Positions 43,983 through 52,017 of a DNA stretch of 64,000 nucleotides are shown piece by piece. The stretch lies in assembly GCA_910574475.1 (NCBI GenBank), contig CAJTAT010000003.1:372001-436000 (forward strand), given 5' to 3'. A program made the translations under genes and the position numbers. Origin of the DNA: Clostridia bacterium (GTDB taxonomy: Bacteria > Bacillota > Clostridia > Lachnospirales > Lachnospiraceae). The notes below the pieces were generated by a model. The model was not told the origin of the DNA. It made no database searches and saw only the letters and a program-made list of their open reading frames with translations. Position 1 is the first letter of the stretch, and each line of letters opens with the position of its first letter.

Positions 43983-44593
43983 TTATTCAGCCTTTCTGGC
44001 TTCCATTTCATCCCAGTCGATGCCTTGACGTTTTCCTAAGAATAATGTCATTTTCTCAACTACAATGCCTACAAAAGAAGAGGTGCACAGTGCTAGAATA
44101 AAGGTGCATACAGCCAGAACACTTCCTGCATGAGTACCATATTTGTCAACCACACCATTATAAATTCCAAGCCACACATACATTTCGGCTGGATTTACAT
44201 GTGGAAACAGGCACATCATAGGAGCCATATTCGTTCTGTTGGCAATCTCATAAAAGGCAGGTTTATATTTTCTTTTAAATATCTTCCAAGGGTAAATACA
44301 ACTGGACTTCCAAGGAAGAAATTACCCAGATACGGGAGAATGGTGTACCTGGTAAAAAAATTGCCTGTCAGCTTCTGGGCAAACCCCTCAAAACGTTCTT
44401 GCCCTATAAGCCCTACAAATGCGTTTAAAACGGTCAGTGCTACCAATGCCATAGGCAAAATTCCAAGTGCATTGTTTACGATTGCTTCCCCCGCCGCATT
44501 GAAGAAGTTCATCAATCCCTCTGCTGCAGATACAAACAGATTTATAACACCTGGCAATTCCACAGCGGCTTCTGTTGCTGTTAATAAGTGCAT
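43983..44593 (-). pseudogene. srlA: PTS glucitol/sorbitol-type IIC (SrlA), split by a -1 frameshift
   Basis: Two overlapping frames together encode one SrlA. The first (44593-44216, 125 residues) matches up to LGRYLK; its last residues are out of frame. The second (to 43983) resumes with KYKPAFYEIANRTNMAPMMCLFPHVNPAE, aligned to E. coli SrlA without loss. Reading continues if the ribosome slips -1 at T-TTA-AAA (44279-44273), giving about 203 residues against 187 in E. coli. Either an A was lost from an A-run (mutation or sequencing error) or slippage is used. The site UUUAAAA is a known slippery heptamer. AAGGAGGAATTTCT precedes the start. First gene of the PTS operon. Confidence 0.85.
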
Positions 44594-44618
44594 AGAAATT
44601 CCTCCTTATAAATTATAT

Positions 44619-44644
44619 CTGGACATATCCAAGGACATATCCAG
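44619..44644. promoter_or_regulatory. Candidate GntR operator upstream of srlA
   Basis: CTGGACATATCC followed by AA and GGACATATCCAG: two overlapping copies of the CTGG-N6-CCAG-like motif found upstream of nagB. Starts 26 bp before the srlA ATG, the same distance as at nagB. Confidence 0.7.
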
Positions 44645-44699
44645 CATAACATTCTTCCCATTTCTTTGCAATAAAAATTTATACTTTATCGAATGAAGT

Positions 44700-44748
44700 T
44701 CGCCCGTTCCGAAGGAGCTTGAATTACGGGATACCCGGAGGGTATAAA
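44700..44748. repeat. GC-rich imperfect inverted repeat
   Basis: CCCG-TTCC-GAA-GGAG then CTTGAATTA-CGGG, followed by ACCCGGAGGGT, can fold into nested hairpins. It is markedly more GC-rich than the surrounding AT-rich gap. Function unknown. Confidence 0.35.
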
Positions 44749-44754
44749 TAAAGT

Positions 44755-44800
44755 AAAAAATCCACTCTTGAACCTCAATACTCAAGAGTGGATTGCCGTT
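44755..44800. terminator. Bidirectional terminator after the DUF3786 gene
   Basis: ATCCACTCTTGA (44760-44771) and TCAAGAGTGGAT (44782-44793) form a 12-bp perfect stem. TTTTTTACTTT follows on the minus strand, ending the DUF3786 transcript. Confidence 0.9.
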
Positions 44801-44834
44801 TTGTTTTTTCATGTTTTAAACGAGACTCGTCAAT

Positions 44835-45491
44835 TCATACTTCCGCCAACTTTTTCAGGGTGGTGATGGAGATATCTCCCACCACAGCCAAGTCTTCTGC
44901 CTGGTAGGCATAGGGAAAATTGTCCTCAAATAAAATCTGAGAGGAGGGCGGAAACTCTTCATCCCCTGCCCAGAGAATAAAGCGCACATGGAGGCCATTG
45001 ATAAACTCAAATTCATATGCAACATCGCCCATGGAAATCTTCTCTGCTCCCAGCTTTTCCATAGCTTTTGCAAACTGTTCCAGCTTAAATCCAAAGCTGA
45101 ACTTAAGACGCATAAGGCAACGCCCTTCAAACTGGCGAAAATACACTTCTCCCCAGGGAACCTCCCGGTAGGTCAAATACTTTCCGCTGCTCTTTACTGC
45201 CTGCCCTGAAATCAGGAAACGAAGGACAATAATCTTGGCTGGAACCAGATCCAGTAAAAGATGGACTCCCTCTTCTCCCTCTTCTCCCTCTTCTTCTTTG
45301 TGTACAGCAAACTCTGGAAAATCTACCAGATAATGGTATCCCATCAGGCGAATGTGAAACTGCTGTCTCTCCTCGTCGTAGGGTACATCACAGCGAAGAG
45401 CTGCTTCTTTTGGATCAATGTTACGATATTCCTCCAGATAATGTTCCAGAGGAACCCGCTCTTTATTATCCTTTTCGTAAGGTAATTCCAT
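44835..45491 (-). CDS. DUF3786 domain protein
   Basis: A 218-residue protein of the DUF3786 family; such genes often accompany corrinoid and CODH/ACS genes in acetogens and methanogens. Visible are a hydrophobic IIVLRFLISGQ segment, GEVYFRQFEGRC, and an acidic EEEGEEGEEG loop near residue 76-86. Function unknown. It follows the RACo-type gene by about 40 bp on the same strand. A GTG one codon upstream is an equally possible start (AAAGGAG, 7 nt). Confidence 0.85.
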   Translation of the reverse strand: MELPYEKDNKERVPLEHYLEEYRNIDPKEAALRCDVPYDEERQQFHIRLMGYHYLVDFPEFAVHKEEEGEEGEEGVHLLLDLVPAKIIVLRFLISGQAVKSSGKYLTYREVPWGEVYFRQFEGRCLMRLKFSFGFKLEQFAKAMEKLGAEKISMGDVAYEFEFINGLHVRFILWAGDEEFPPSSQILFEDNFPYAYQAEDLAVVGDISITTLKKLAEV

Positions 45492-45533
45492 CACTATCTT
45501 ACTCCTTTTTAGTCAAATTCAGTCTGCTTCTCC

Positions 45534-47465
45534 CTAAGTCTCCTGTACCACAGAGGGAAACAGAGAGCTGTCTGTATGGGGCAGGAAACAACAGGCCACG
45601 AACTCATCCATATATCCCGGTTCTGTGGAAAGTTCCAGGTAAGTCATATTCTGAGCAAGCTCATACACCTTGCGCTCCGCCTTCGTGGATAAAAGCATGG
45701 CGTACGCTCCGCACAGGGAAGAGTTGCCAATATAGTGATAACATTCCAGAGGAATATCCGGGAACATCCCAATGTTGATGGCATTCTGCATATTAATCCC
45801 ACTTCCAATACCGCCAGCCACATAGACCTGTTCAATCATACTGATGTCAAAATCTAATGTCTTTAGCATGGTACGGATGGCAGAGAAAATCGCTCCCTTT
45901 GCCCGAATAAAGTTGTCGATATCTACTTCTGTGATCTCCACATCCTTAACAGAGCCAGACTCTTCTTCAAAGGCCAGTATATAGCTGCCCATACCATAAG
46001 CGTCACGCTTAATCCTGCGCCCCTCCCGGATAAACTTGCCTTTAGGGCTGATAATGTTACAGCGGAACAATTCTGCAATCACATCGATGATTCCAGAGCC
46101 GCACAGACCAACAGGCTTCTCTCCCTCATCCCCAATAATGGTAAAGGTAGGTTCCATAGTCTCTGCATCAATGGTGCAGGCCTCAATGGCTCCATCGGTA
46201 GCGCGCATACCACAACTGATATCTCCGCCTTCAAAAGCTGGTCCTGCAGAGCAGGCACAACTCATCATAAACTCAGAATTTCCAAATACTAATTCCCCGT
46301 TAGTCCCCAGATCTATAAACAGAGAAAACTCTGGCTGGTTCCAGAGCATGCTCACCAGCGTTCCTGCTGTAATGTCGCCGCCCACATAGCTTCCAATATT
46401 AGGAGCCATAATAATATGGGCATCAGGATGCACTTTCAGGTTAATATCCGATCCATAGAAAGAGTTTGTCTTAAAAAAGGCTGGAATATACGGTTCCATA
46501 CGCAGTGGATCCGCGTTAATTCCCATAAGCAAGTGATTCATGGTTGTATTTCCGGCAATGGCCAGACGGTAAATGTGTCGGGTACTGATTCCGGCAGAGC
46601 GGCACATCTGTTGAATCATAGGATTCAGTGTCTCAGACACAATGGCGTCCTGCAGGCGTGTCCTCCCACCCTGTTTGGTAGATTCAATGATTCGATTGAT
46701 CACATCCGCCCCATAACGGATCTGTCCGTTCCCTGTGGATGCCTTGGCCAGTATCCGGCCGTCCAGCATATTGACAATCACAGCAGAAACTGTAGTCGTA
46801 CCGATATCCACAGCAAGTCCACCCACAATCAAATCTTCGTTTCTTCCATAAATATCATAGACAAATACATGACGTTTCGCTTTTCCAATTATACACTGAA
46901 TCTCAAAGTTGCCACTCCGCAAAACGTTGGGGAGCTTTCGCAGGCAGGAATAGGGCAGACGGATATACTGGATTCCCGTTTCCTCCTGGAGAGCCCGTAT
47001 CACGCGTTCAATATCCGGCATGGTATCATTAAGGCTCGGCGGATCCATCTTAATTCTCACAATCTCAAAGTTATTTTGGAGAGGAAGCTCTGCTTCCTCA
47101 ATCTTTCTCTTGGACTCGTCAAAAATTGCCACCTCTTCAGGAGAGCTCAAATCTGCCACTTTCATACGGCTGCGATAAGCAGAAGCAATATCCGGCACCA
47201 ATACTTCCACATCCCCTGCAATATGGCTGACGCAGGCCAGACGCCATCCTTCCTCATACTCGCTGTCGCTGATGTGACGTGTTTTCTTAGAATCCAGTTT
47301 TCCCTTTAAAAATTTAACCTTACACTTTCCGCAGGAAGCATTGCCGGAACAAGGAGCGTCAATTACAACATTCGACTTTCTCGCAGTTTCCAGCAAATTC
47401 TCTCCTAGTGTGGTGGATACTGCCACTTTCTCCCCATTTTCAAATTGAAATACTACATTTGCCAT
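45534..47465 (-). CDS. RACo-type corrinoid activation protein (ASKHA ATPase with 2Fe-2S domain)
   Basis: A 643-residue protein. The N-terminal ferredoxin-like domain has C39, C45, C48 and C78 for a 2Fe-2S centre. From about 215 there is an ASKHA ATPase (AVDIGTTTVSAVIV, LFIDLGTNGE, CSAGPAFEGG, YVAGGIGSGI). This is the layout of the reductive activator that restores Co(I) in corrinoid methyltransferase proteins. It would serve the Wood-Ljungdahl corrinoid protein or an O-demethylase; AcsB 5 kb away favours the former, but no corrinoid protein gene is adjacent. Start behind AGGAGGTTTAGA. Confidence 0.92.
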   Translation of the reverse strand: MANVVFQFENGEKVAVSTTLGENLLETARKSNVVIDAPCSGNASCGKCKVKFLKGKLDSKKTRHISDSEYEEGWRLACVSHIAGDVEVLVPDIASAYRSRMKVADLSSPEEVAIFDESKRKIEEAELPLQNNFEIVRIKMDPPSLNDTMPDIERVIRALQEETGIQYIRLPYSCLRKLPNVLRSGNFEIQCIIGKAKRHVFVYDIYGRNEDLIVGGLAVDIGTTTVSAVIVNMLDGRILAKASTGNGQIRYGADVINRIIESTKQGGRTRLQDAIVSETLNPMIQQMCRSAGISTRHIYRLAIAGNTTMNHLLMGINADPLRMEPYIPAFFKTNSFYGSDINLKVHPDAHIIMAPNIGSYVGGDITAGTLVSMLWNQPEFSLFIDLGTNGELVFGNSEFMMSCACSAGPAFEGGDISCGMRATDGAIEACTIDAETMEPTFTIIGDEGEKPVGLCGSGIIDVIAELFRCNIISPKGKFIREGRRIKRDAYGMGSYILAFEEESGSVKDVEITEVDIDNFIRAKGAIFSAIRTMLKTLDFDISMIEQVYVAGGIGSGINMQNAINIGMFPDIPLECYHYIGNSSLCGAYAMLLSTKAERKVYELAQNMTYLELSTEPGYMDEFVACCFLPHTDSSLFPSVVQET

Positions 47466-47801
47466 TCTAAACCTCCTAATTTCACTATCCTAAATTGCGC
47501 ACCTGTCCCCTTATCAAGAGAGGGTAAGGTACTCTCACAATCCTTCTTGAACATAATCCCTTACTGCAATTGTATCATATTCCCTGAAATCCGTCCAATC
47601 ATTTCCTGCATTTTGCAAGTCACCTTTTCCACTATTTTGTTCTGATTTGTATTTTTATCTGAATATTCAAAATCTTATTATAATCTAAATATAATTACAA
47701 ATTATTATTCATTTTTTTGTAATAATTATTGTATATAATAATTAGAACAAAATTGTATCTGATGGAACTAGCCAACAAAATTTGGAAAGCGAGGTGTGCT
47801 T
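47466..47801. other. Divergent intergenic region with promoter candidates
   Basis: 336 bp without a gene. For the RACo gene, minus-strand TTGGAC (47598-47593), 18-bp spacer, TACAAT (47574-47569) is plausible. For the secreted protein, TATAAT (47734-47739) has no good -35 box; AATTATT-GTATAT-AATAATT (47724-47743) overlaps it. The right half is extremely AT-rich. Confidence 0.5.
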
Positions 47802-48287
47802 ATGAAAAAACTTCTACATTGGTGTACGGCAGGACTTATAATGGTTTCTATTTCTATGTTTCCCGGACCAAGAGATGTAAAGGCCGCAGGACTCATCCCT
47901 GCCACTGGCCTTCCCACAGAAGCAACCCTCACAAAAGAAGAGAAAGACCTTCAACTATCCTATGTACAGTTGGATGAGAGAGAAAAAAACATTCTGGATG
48001 AAATTCTCAGCGATTACGTATCAGAAGAAGTCGTTCGATTAGCTGACGCAGGCGTGGATTATGAGATCAAAGGTTGGATGGAAAAAGGTACGCACACCTA
48101 TCTTTTCTTGGAAAAAAGATTTCCTGAGAAAACAGTCTACACAGCCTGCGGCTATGCCCAGACAGGGAATGGGGAATACGTATACTTTGAACTTACTTCT
48201 CCTGCTGCATTGACAGAAGAGATGGTAGATAAAGAGACCCAGAGCACATTTTTTGAAGGCTGGATCTCCGAAAAAGCGTTATGTTAA
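47802..48287 (+). CDS. Secreted hypothetical protein
   Basis: A 161-residue protein starting MKKLLHWCTAGLIM with a signal peptide that probably ends at VKAAG near residue 29. The mature part is acidic, about 130 residues, with no cysteine pair or repeat and a TACGYAQTGNGEYVYFELTSPAA segment. I do not recognise a family. Its stop codon overlaps the end of the convergent threonine aldolase gene by 9 bp. Confidence 0.7.
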   Translation: MKKLLHWCTAGLIMVSISMFPGPRDVKAAGLIPATGLPTEATLTKEEKDLQLSYVQLDEREKNILDEILSDYVSEEVVRLADAGVDYEIKGWMEKGTHTYLFLEKRFPEKTVYTACGYAQTGNGEYVYFELTSPAALTEEMVDKETQSTFFEGWISEKALC

Positions 48288-49307
48288 AAGAGCAAACAGG
48301 GCCCGTACATCCTCCTCTTTTGTAGCCCAACTGGTAGCAAAACGAACAACCGTCCGTTCTTCTCCCAGTTTGTCCCAAAAGCTAAAAACCACATCCTTTT
48401 GGAGGCTTTCTATCTCCCTGTTATCTAAGATAATAAACTGCTGGTTGGTGGGGGACTGAAGGTAGAAGGGATAGTTTCTTTCAAGAAACCCTTTTTTCAT
48501 CAGCTCCGCCATCTCAATCGCGTGACGGCTAATCTCAAAATACAACTGATCTGTAAACAGTGTATCAAACTGTATCCCCAGAAGGCGCCCTTTTGCCAGA
48601 AGTGCTCCATGCTGCTTTACCATAGTCATAAAATATTTGGGCATGTTATGTTTCGTAAACACTACAGCCTCTCCGCAGAGAGCTCCCACCTTGGTACCTC
48701 CAATATAAAACACGTCACAACATTCTGCAAGGATGGGGAGGGTCACATCTGTCTCCATACTTGCCAGGCCATAGCCGAGACGCGCTCCGTCCACATACAG
48801 AGGGATCTCATAACTACGACAGACGGCCGAGATCTCTTCAAGTTCCTGTCTGCTGTAGAGTGTTCCATATTCTGTAGGGTGAGAAATATATGCCATCCCA
48901 GGAAATACCATGTGTTCGTGATTTTTGTCCTGCCAAAATTCCCTGAGACAAGCTTCCAGCTCCTGGGCTTTGATCTTTCCCTCATGTCCGGGAATCTCAA
49001 GCACTTTATGGCCATGATACTCAATGGCACCTGCCTCGTGAAGGCTCACATGACCCGTCTTCGCTGCTACCACGCCTTCATAGGGCTTTAACATGGTGTC
49101 AATCACAATCATATTTGTCTGAGTACCCCCCACAAGGAAAAATACTTCCGCCTGGGGGCACGCACAGGCTTTTCGAATCTTCTCTCTGGCGCTTTCACAG
49201 TAAGGATCACTTCCGTACCCAGATACCTTTTCTAAGTTCGTCTCTAGAAGACGCTTTAAAATCTTTTCATGAGCGCCCTCCACATAATCGCTTTCAAATG
49301 ATAACAT
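48279..49307 (-). CDS. Low-specificity L-threonine aldolase family protein
   Basis: A 342-residue PLP enzyme of the beta-eliminating lyase group. K206 in YIGGTKVGAL forms the Schiff base and D173 in YVDGARLGYG holds the pyridine nitrogen. Likely cleaves L-threonine or allo-threonine to glycine and acetaldehyde. I start it at MLSFESDYVEG after GGGGGATTGGG; an upstream open frame lacks a ribosome site and overlaps the HAD gene. Confidence 0.92.
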   Translation of the reverse strand: MLSFESDYVEGAHEKILKRLLETNLEKVSGYGSDPYCESAREKIRKACACPQAEVFFLVGGTQTNMIVIDTMLKPYEGVVAAKTGHVSLHEAGAIEYHGHKVLEIPGHEGKIKAQELEACLREFWQDKNHEHMVFPGMAYISHPTEYGTLYSRQELEEISAVCRSYEIPLYVDGARLGYGLASMETDVTLPILAECCDVFYIGGTKVGALCGEAVVFTKHNMPKYFMTMVKQHGALLAKGRLLGIQFDTLFTDQLYFEISRHAIEMAELMKKGFLERNYPFYLQSPTNQQFIILDNREIESLQKDVVFSFWDKLGEERTVVRFATSWATKEEDVRALFALLT

Positions 49308-49336
49308 CCCAATCCCCCACTTCTTCTCTTTCTTAT

Positions 49337-50107
49337 TTAATTCAAAATTTGAAAATATTTTAATGCATCCAAGATACCGCCCTTGTCTACGTCTCCGGTT
49401 ACATAGTCCGCACACTCTTTGACGCTTGTTTCCGCATTTCCCATGGCAATCCCAAGTCCTGCTGCCTTAAGCATCTGGATATCATTCTCTCCGTCGCCAA
49501 ATGCTATAACATCCTCCCAGGAAAAGTCCCAATGCTTTAAGATCTCATCCATTCCACTCTTTTTCCCACCGCTCTTGGGAATAATATCCACTGCATAGGG
49601 GTTCCAGCGCGTCATTTTAGAATGTGCCATCTGAGCCATTACATAGTCTGTATCTTTCTTATCCGAAAATACATTTGCCTGATAGACAGGGGCTCCCTCA
49701 TATGCTTCCACCCTGGGCAGTTCCGTCGTAATGGCTTTGTGAGCCGTTCTCACTTTATCATTGATACAGTTAATATAGATTCTGTCCTCTTCTACGAACA
49801 TTAGTGGAATCTCTTTTTTCTCAAAGATAGGCAGAACCTTTTGGATATCTTCTAGATTAATGGGTGACGCATAGAGGCGCTTTCTGTCTCTGTCCAGGCA
49901 TATCTGTCCGTTTAAAAGCACATAGCCGTCAAATGTAATCTCATTGACAGGAAGATTTTCAATCTCCAGAATATGCCTGCCTGATGACACAAATATAAGA
50001 ATTCCCTGCTGCCCAAGGCGCCTTAAAGCTTCTCTGGTATCCCCAGGAATCACTCCCTGATCCATCAATGTGCCATCAATATCGAAAAATGCTGCTTTTA
50101 TCTTCAT
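49337..50107 (-). CDS. Cof-type HAD hydrolase
   Basis: A 256-residue HAD IIB phosphatase: motif I FFDIDGTL (D9, D11), SSGR motif II, and AFGDGENDIQMLKAAGLGIAMGNA motif IV, with a C2B cap between. Probably dephosphorylates sugar phosphates or flavin/pyridoxal phosphates; the specific substrate is unclear. 17 bp after the MBL-fold gene. Confidence 0.93.
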   Translation of the reverse strand: MKIKAAFFDIDGTLMDQGVIPGDTREALRRLGQQGILIFVSSGRHILEIENLPVNEITFDGYVLLNGQICLDRDRKRLYASPINLEDIQKVLPIFEKKEIPLMFVEEDRIYINCINDKVRTAHKAITTELPRVEAYEGAPVYQANVFSDKKDTDYVMAQMAHSKMTRWNPYAVDIIPKSGGKKSGMDEILKHWDFSWEDVIAFGDGENDIQMLKAAGLGIAMGNAETSVKECADYVTGDVDKGGILDALKYFQILN

Positions 50108-50124
50108 TTTTGCCTCCCCTAGTA

Positions 50125-50937
50125 CTACAGTTCAATGTCCATCCCCGTATAAATCTGGCTGACGCAGTCTCCAAGCTCCTCCTTTAAAATGGCAAAAGCT
50201 CTGTCTCCTGTACAGTGACCTGTGTAAATCTTCTGAACTCCTGTTTTTCGAATTCGATCTGCCAGAGCCCGAACGGCCGCCTCTGAATCCTTATAGAGGT
50301 GAAAGCCCCCTATCATGGCATAAATCTGTTTGTCTGGGAATACAGCACCAATCTCCTGAATAATATTGTCCACTCCTCCGTGGGAACAGCTATTACATAT
50401 CACAAGCCCTCGCTCTGTATCAAATACCAGACTTTGCTCATGGAGAAAAGAATCTGGATATAACCTGCCATTTTTCTTAATATATAAATCCACGCCTTTG
50501 GCAATCTCTTCCAGTCCTTCTGTCTTGTGAGGAATCAAGCTTACACCAGGAATTATTTCATAATCTCCTTCTACATACACAATCCGATCCTCATATTTCT
50601 TCAAAAATCCCCGATGGATTCCAATGTATTTATGGAAGATCCATTTTTTCCCATAGCAGTTTTCTAACGTTCCTTTCCGAAGATAAAAGGGTGCCGTCCC
50701 ATTTCTTTCAAAAAAGGCAGCCATTCCATCTGCATGATCATAGTGAGCGTGAGACAGGACTCCAAATTCCACCTGCTCTAAAGGAGCCCCGCAAGCCTGG
50801 GCATTTTCTGCAAAACGGCCGGATGCCCCTGTATCCAGTAAAATCTTGTGTCCTTCATAATCCAGATAGACCGCAAGCCCCCATTCCGGCTGCAAATTAC
50901 CTTTTGTTAAATTGTCAACTAAAATTTTGGCGCGCAT
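50125..50937 (-). CDS. MBL-fold metallohydrolase
   Basis: A 270-residue metallo-beta-lactamase-fold protein with SHAHYDHADG as the metal motif, CNSCSHGGVDN and IGGFHLY further on, resembling the group annotated as 7,8-dihydropterin-6-yl-methyl-aminobenzene phosphate synthase. That link to methanopterin synthesis is weak in bacteria; the substrate is unknown. In one run with a lipoprotein upstream and a HAD hydrolase downstream. Confidence 0.88.
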   Translation of the reverse strand: MRAKILVDNLTKGNLQPEWGLAVYLDYEGHKILLDTGASGRFAENAQACGAPLEQVEFGVLSHAHYDHADGMAAFFERNGTAPFYLRKGTLENCYGKKWIFHKYIGIHRGFLKKYEDRIVYVEGDYEIIPGVSLIPHKTEGLEEIAKGVDLYIKKNGRLYPDSFLHEQSLVFDTERGLVICNSCSHGGVDNIIQEIGAVFPDKQIYAMIGGFHLYKDSEAAVRALADRIRKTGVQKIYTGHCTGDRAFAILKEELGDCVSQIYTGMDIEL

Positions 50938-50955
50938 CCATCTTTCCCCCCTTCT

Positions 50956-51777
50956 CTATCTGAATTGTGCAAAGCTTTCTTCACTCAAGGGCAGCCATGG
51001 AATCTCCATCTCCCCTGCCTCTCCAACATGGGAAGTAACCCACTCCTCATATTCTCCTTTATTGACGGGATCTTCCAACTGATATTCCTCACTGTCAGAA
51101 AGGTAATACAAGATTCCGTCTCCGTCTGTATCTGCTTCCTCTGGAAATGGTACTGGCTCCCCACCCAGATAAGCTTCTGGATAATAGGATTTATCCCAGG
51201 TGTCAACTAAGCCCACACATGTATAGTCATCTGTATCAGCCTGGTATTGGTAGAGGAAAAAGGGCCAAAAATCAGGGCCAAAGCCTTGATTATGAGAAAA
51301 ACCTACCTTTATCACTCCATTTTCATAATAGGTAGTCATGGGAAACTGCAAAAATTCTTCCCGCAGTTCCTTTAATTCTCCGTCATAATCGTAGATAGCC
51401 TCTGTCATACCTGCCATACTCGTTGTGGTATACTGAAGCATCAGCTCTTCTCTTCCATCTTGATCCACATCAAAGATGGCAAAATGATTATCCTCCATAC
51501 TGCCAAAGCCATCAAAATATACTTCGGTTCCATCTGGCCACTGTTTTTGGACAAGGAGGCGATTCAATACTTCCAAATAAAATACCCGGGCCTCAGCCGC
51601 TTCTTCTTCCCTGGGATCTGTTTCTTCCTCCGCCAACTGCGTATCCTGCGACAGGTCCTGCACCAGCTCTGCCTCCTCATTCTGACTATCCTGATTGCTT
51701 TTCTTACATCCAGCAAACATGACAGCTACGATTAAAGCTAAAACAAAACCTATCTTTTTATGTACCACATGTTTCAC
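50956..51777 (-). CDS. Putative lipoprotein
   Basis: A 273-residue protein. From a GTG start (GGGAGG 11 nt upstream) it has a basic n-region, hydrophobic FVLALIVAVMFAG and lipobox cysteine C24 followed by KKSNQD. Then come a Glu/Gln-rich linker and a globular part with calcium-site-like DVDQDGREEL and DTDGDGILYYL. An ATG seven codons upstream is an alternative start with poorer spacing. No named family recognised. Confidence 0.75.
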   Translation of the reverse strand: MKHVVHKKIGFVLALIVAVMFAGCKKSNQDSQNEEAELVQDLSQDTQLAEEETDPREEEAAEARVFYLEVLNRLLVQKQWPDGTEVYFDGFGSMEDNHFAIFDVDQDGREELMLQYTTTSMAGMTEAIYDYDGELKELREEFLQFPMTTYYENGVIKVGFSHNQGFGPDFWPFFLYQYQADTDDYTCVGLVDTWDKSYYPEAYLGGEPVPFPEEADTDGDGILYYLSDSEEYQLEDPVNKGEYEEWVTSHVGEAGEMEIPWLPLSEESFAQFR

Positions 51778-51929
51778 TTTTATCAATTCCTCCCTCATCC
51801 TTCTTATGTCTCAACGTAACAAGCTGCATCTCTTGGCTGAGGCATCAATGTCCTTGTCAAGAGATGGTAGATCTAGTTTATCATGAATTCTGATTCTCTA
51901 CAACTGGTGTATTCACGAAATTAATCGGA

Positions 51930-51970
51930 CAAAGAAATTCCCCCACCTGCATCTCTGCAAATGGGGGATT
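51930..51970 (-). terminator. acsB terminator
   Basis: Minus strand: TCCCCCA and TGGGGGA pair as the core of the stem (extended by TGCA contacts inside), followed by AATTTCTTT. About 50 bp beyond the acsB stop. Confidence 0.75.
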
Positions 51971-52017
51971 CCAAGCATTACTATATGATATATGATTTTC
52001 TATCAGACAAGCAACCC

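Noticed and set aside
44700..44750. tRNA-like or riboswitch-like element
   Set aside because: The hairpins do not form a cloverleaf and match no riboswitch class I know; recorded only as a repeat.
44606..44812. 68-residue minus-strand open frame beginning MKKQNGNP
   Set aside because: It runs through the terminator, the GC-rich repeat and the srlA operator; composition is not protein-like.
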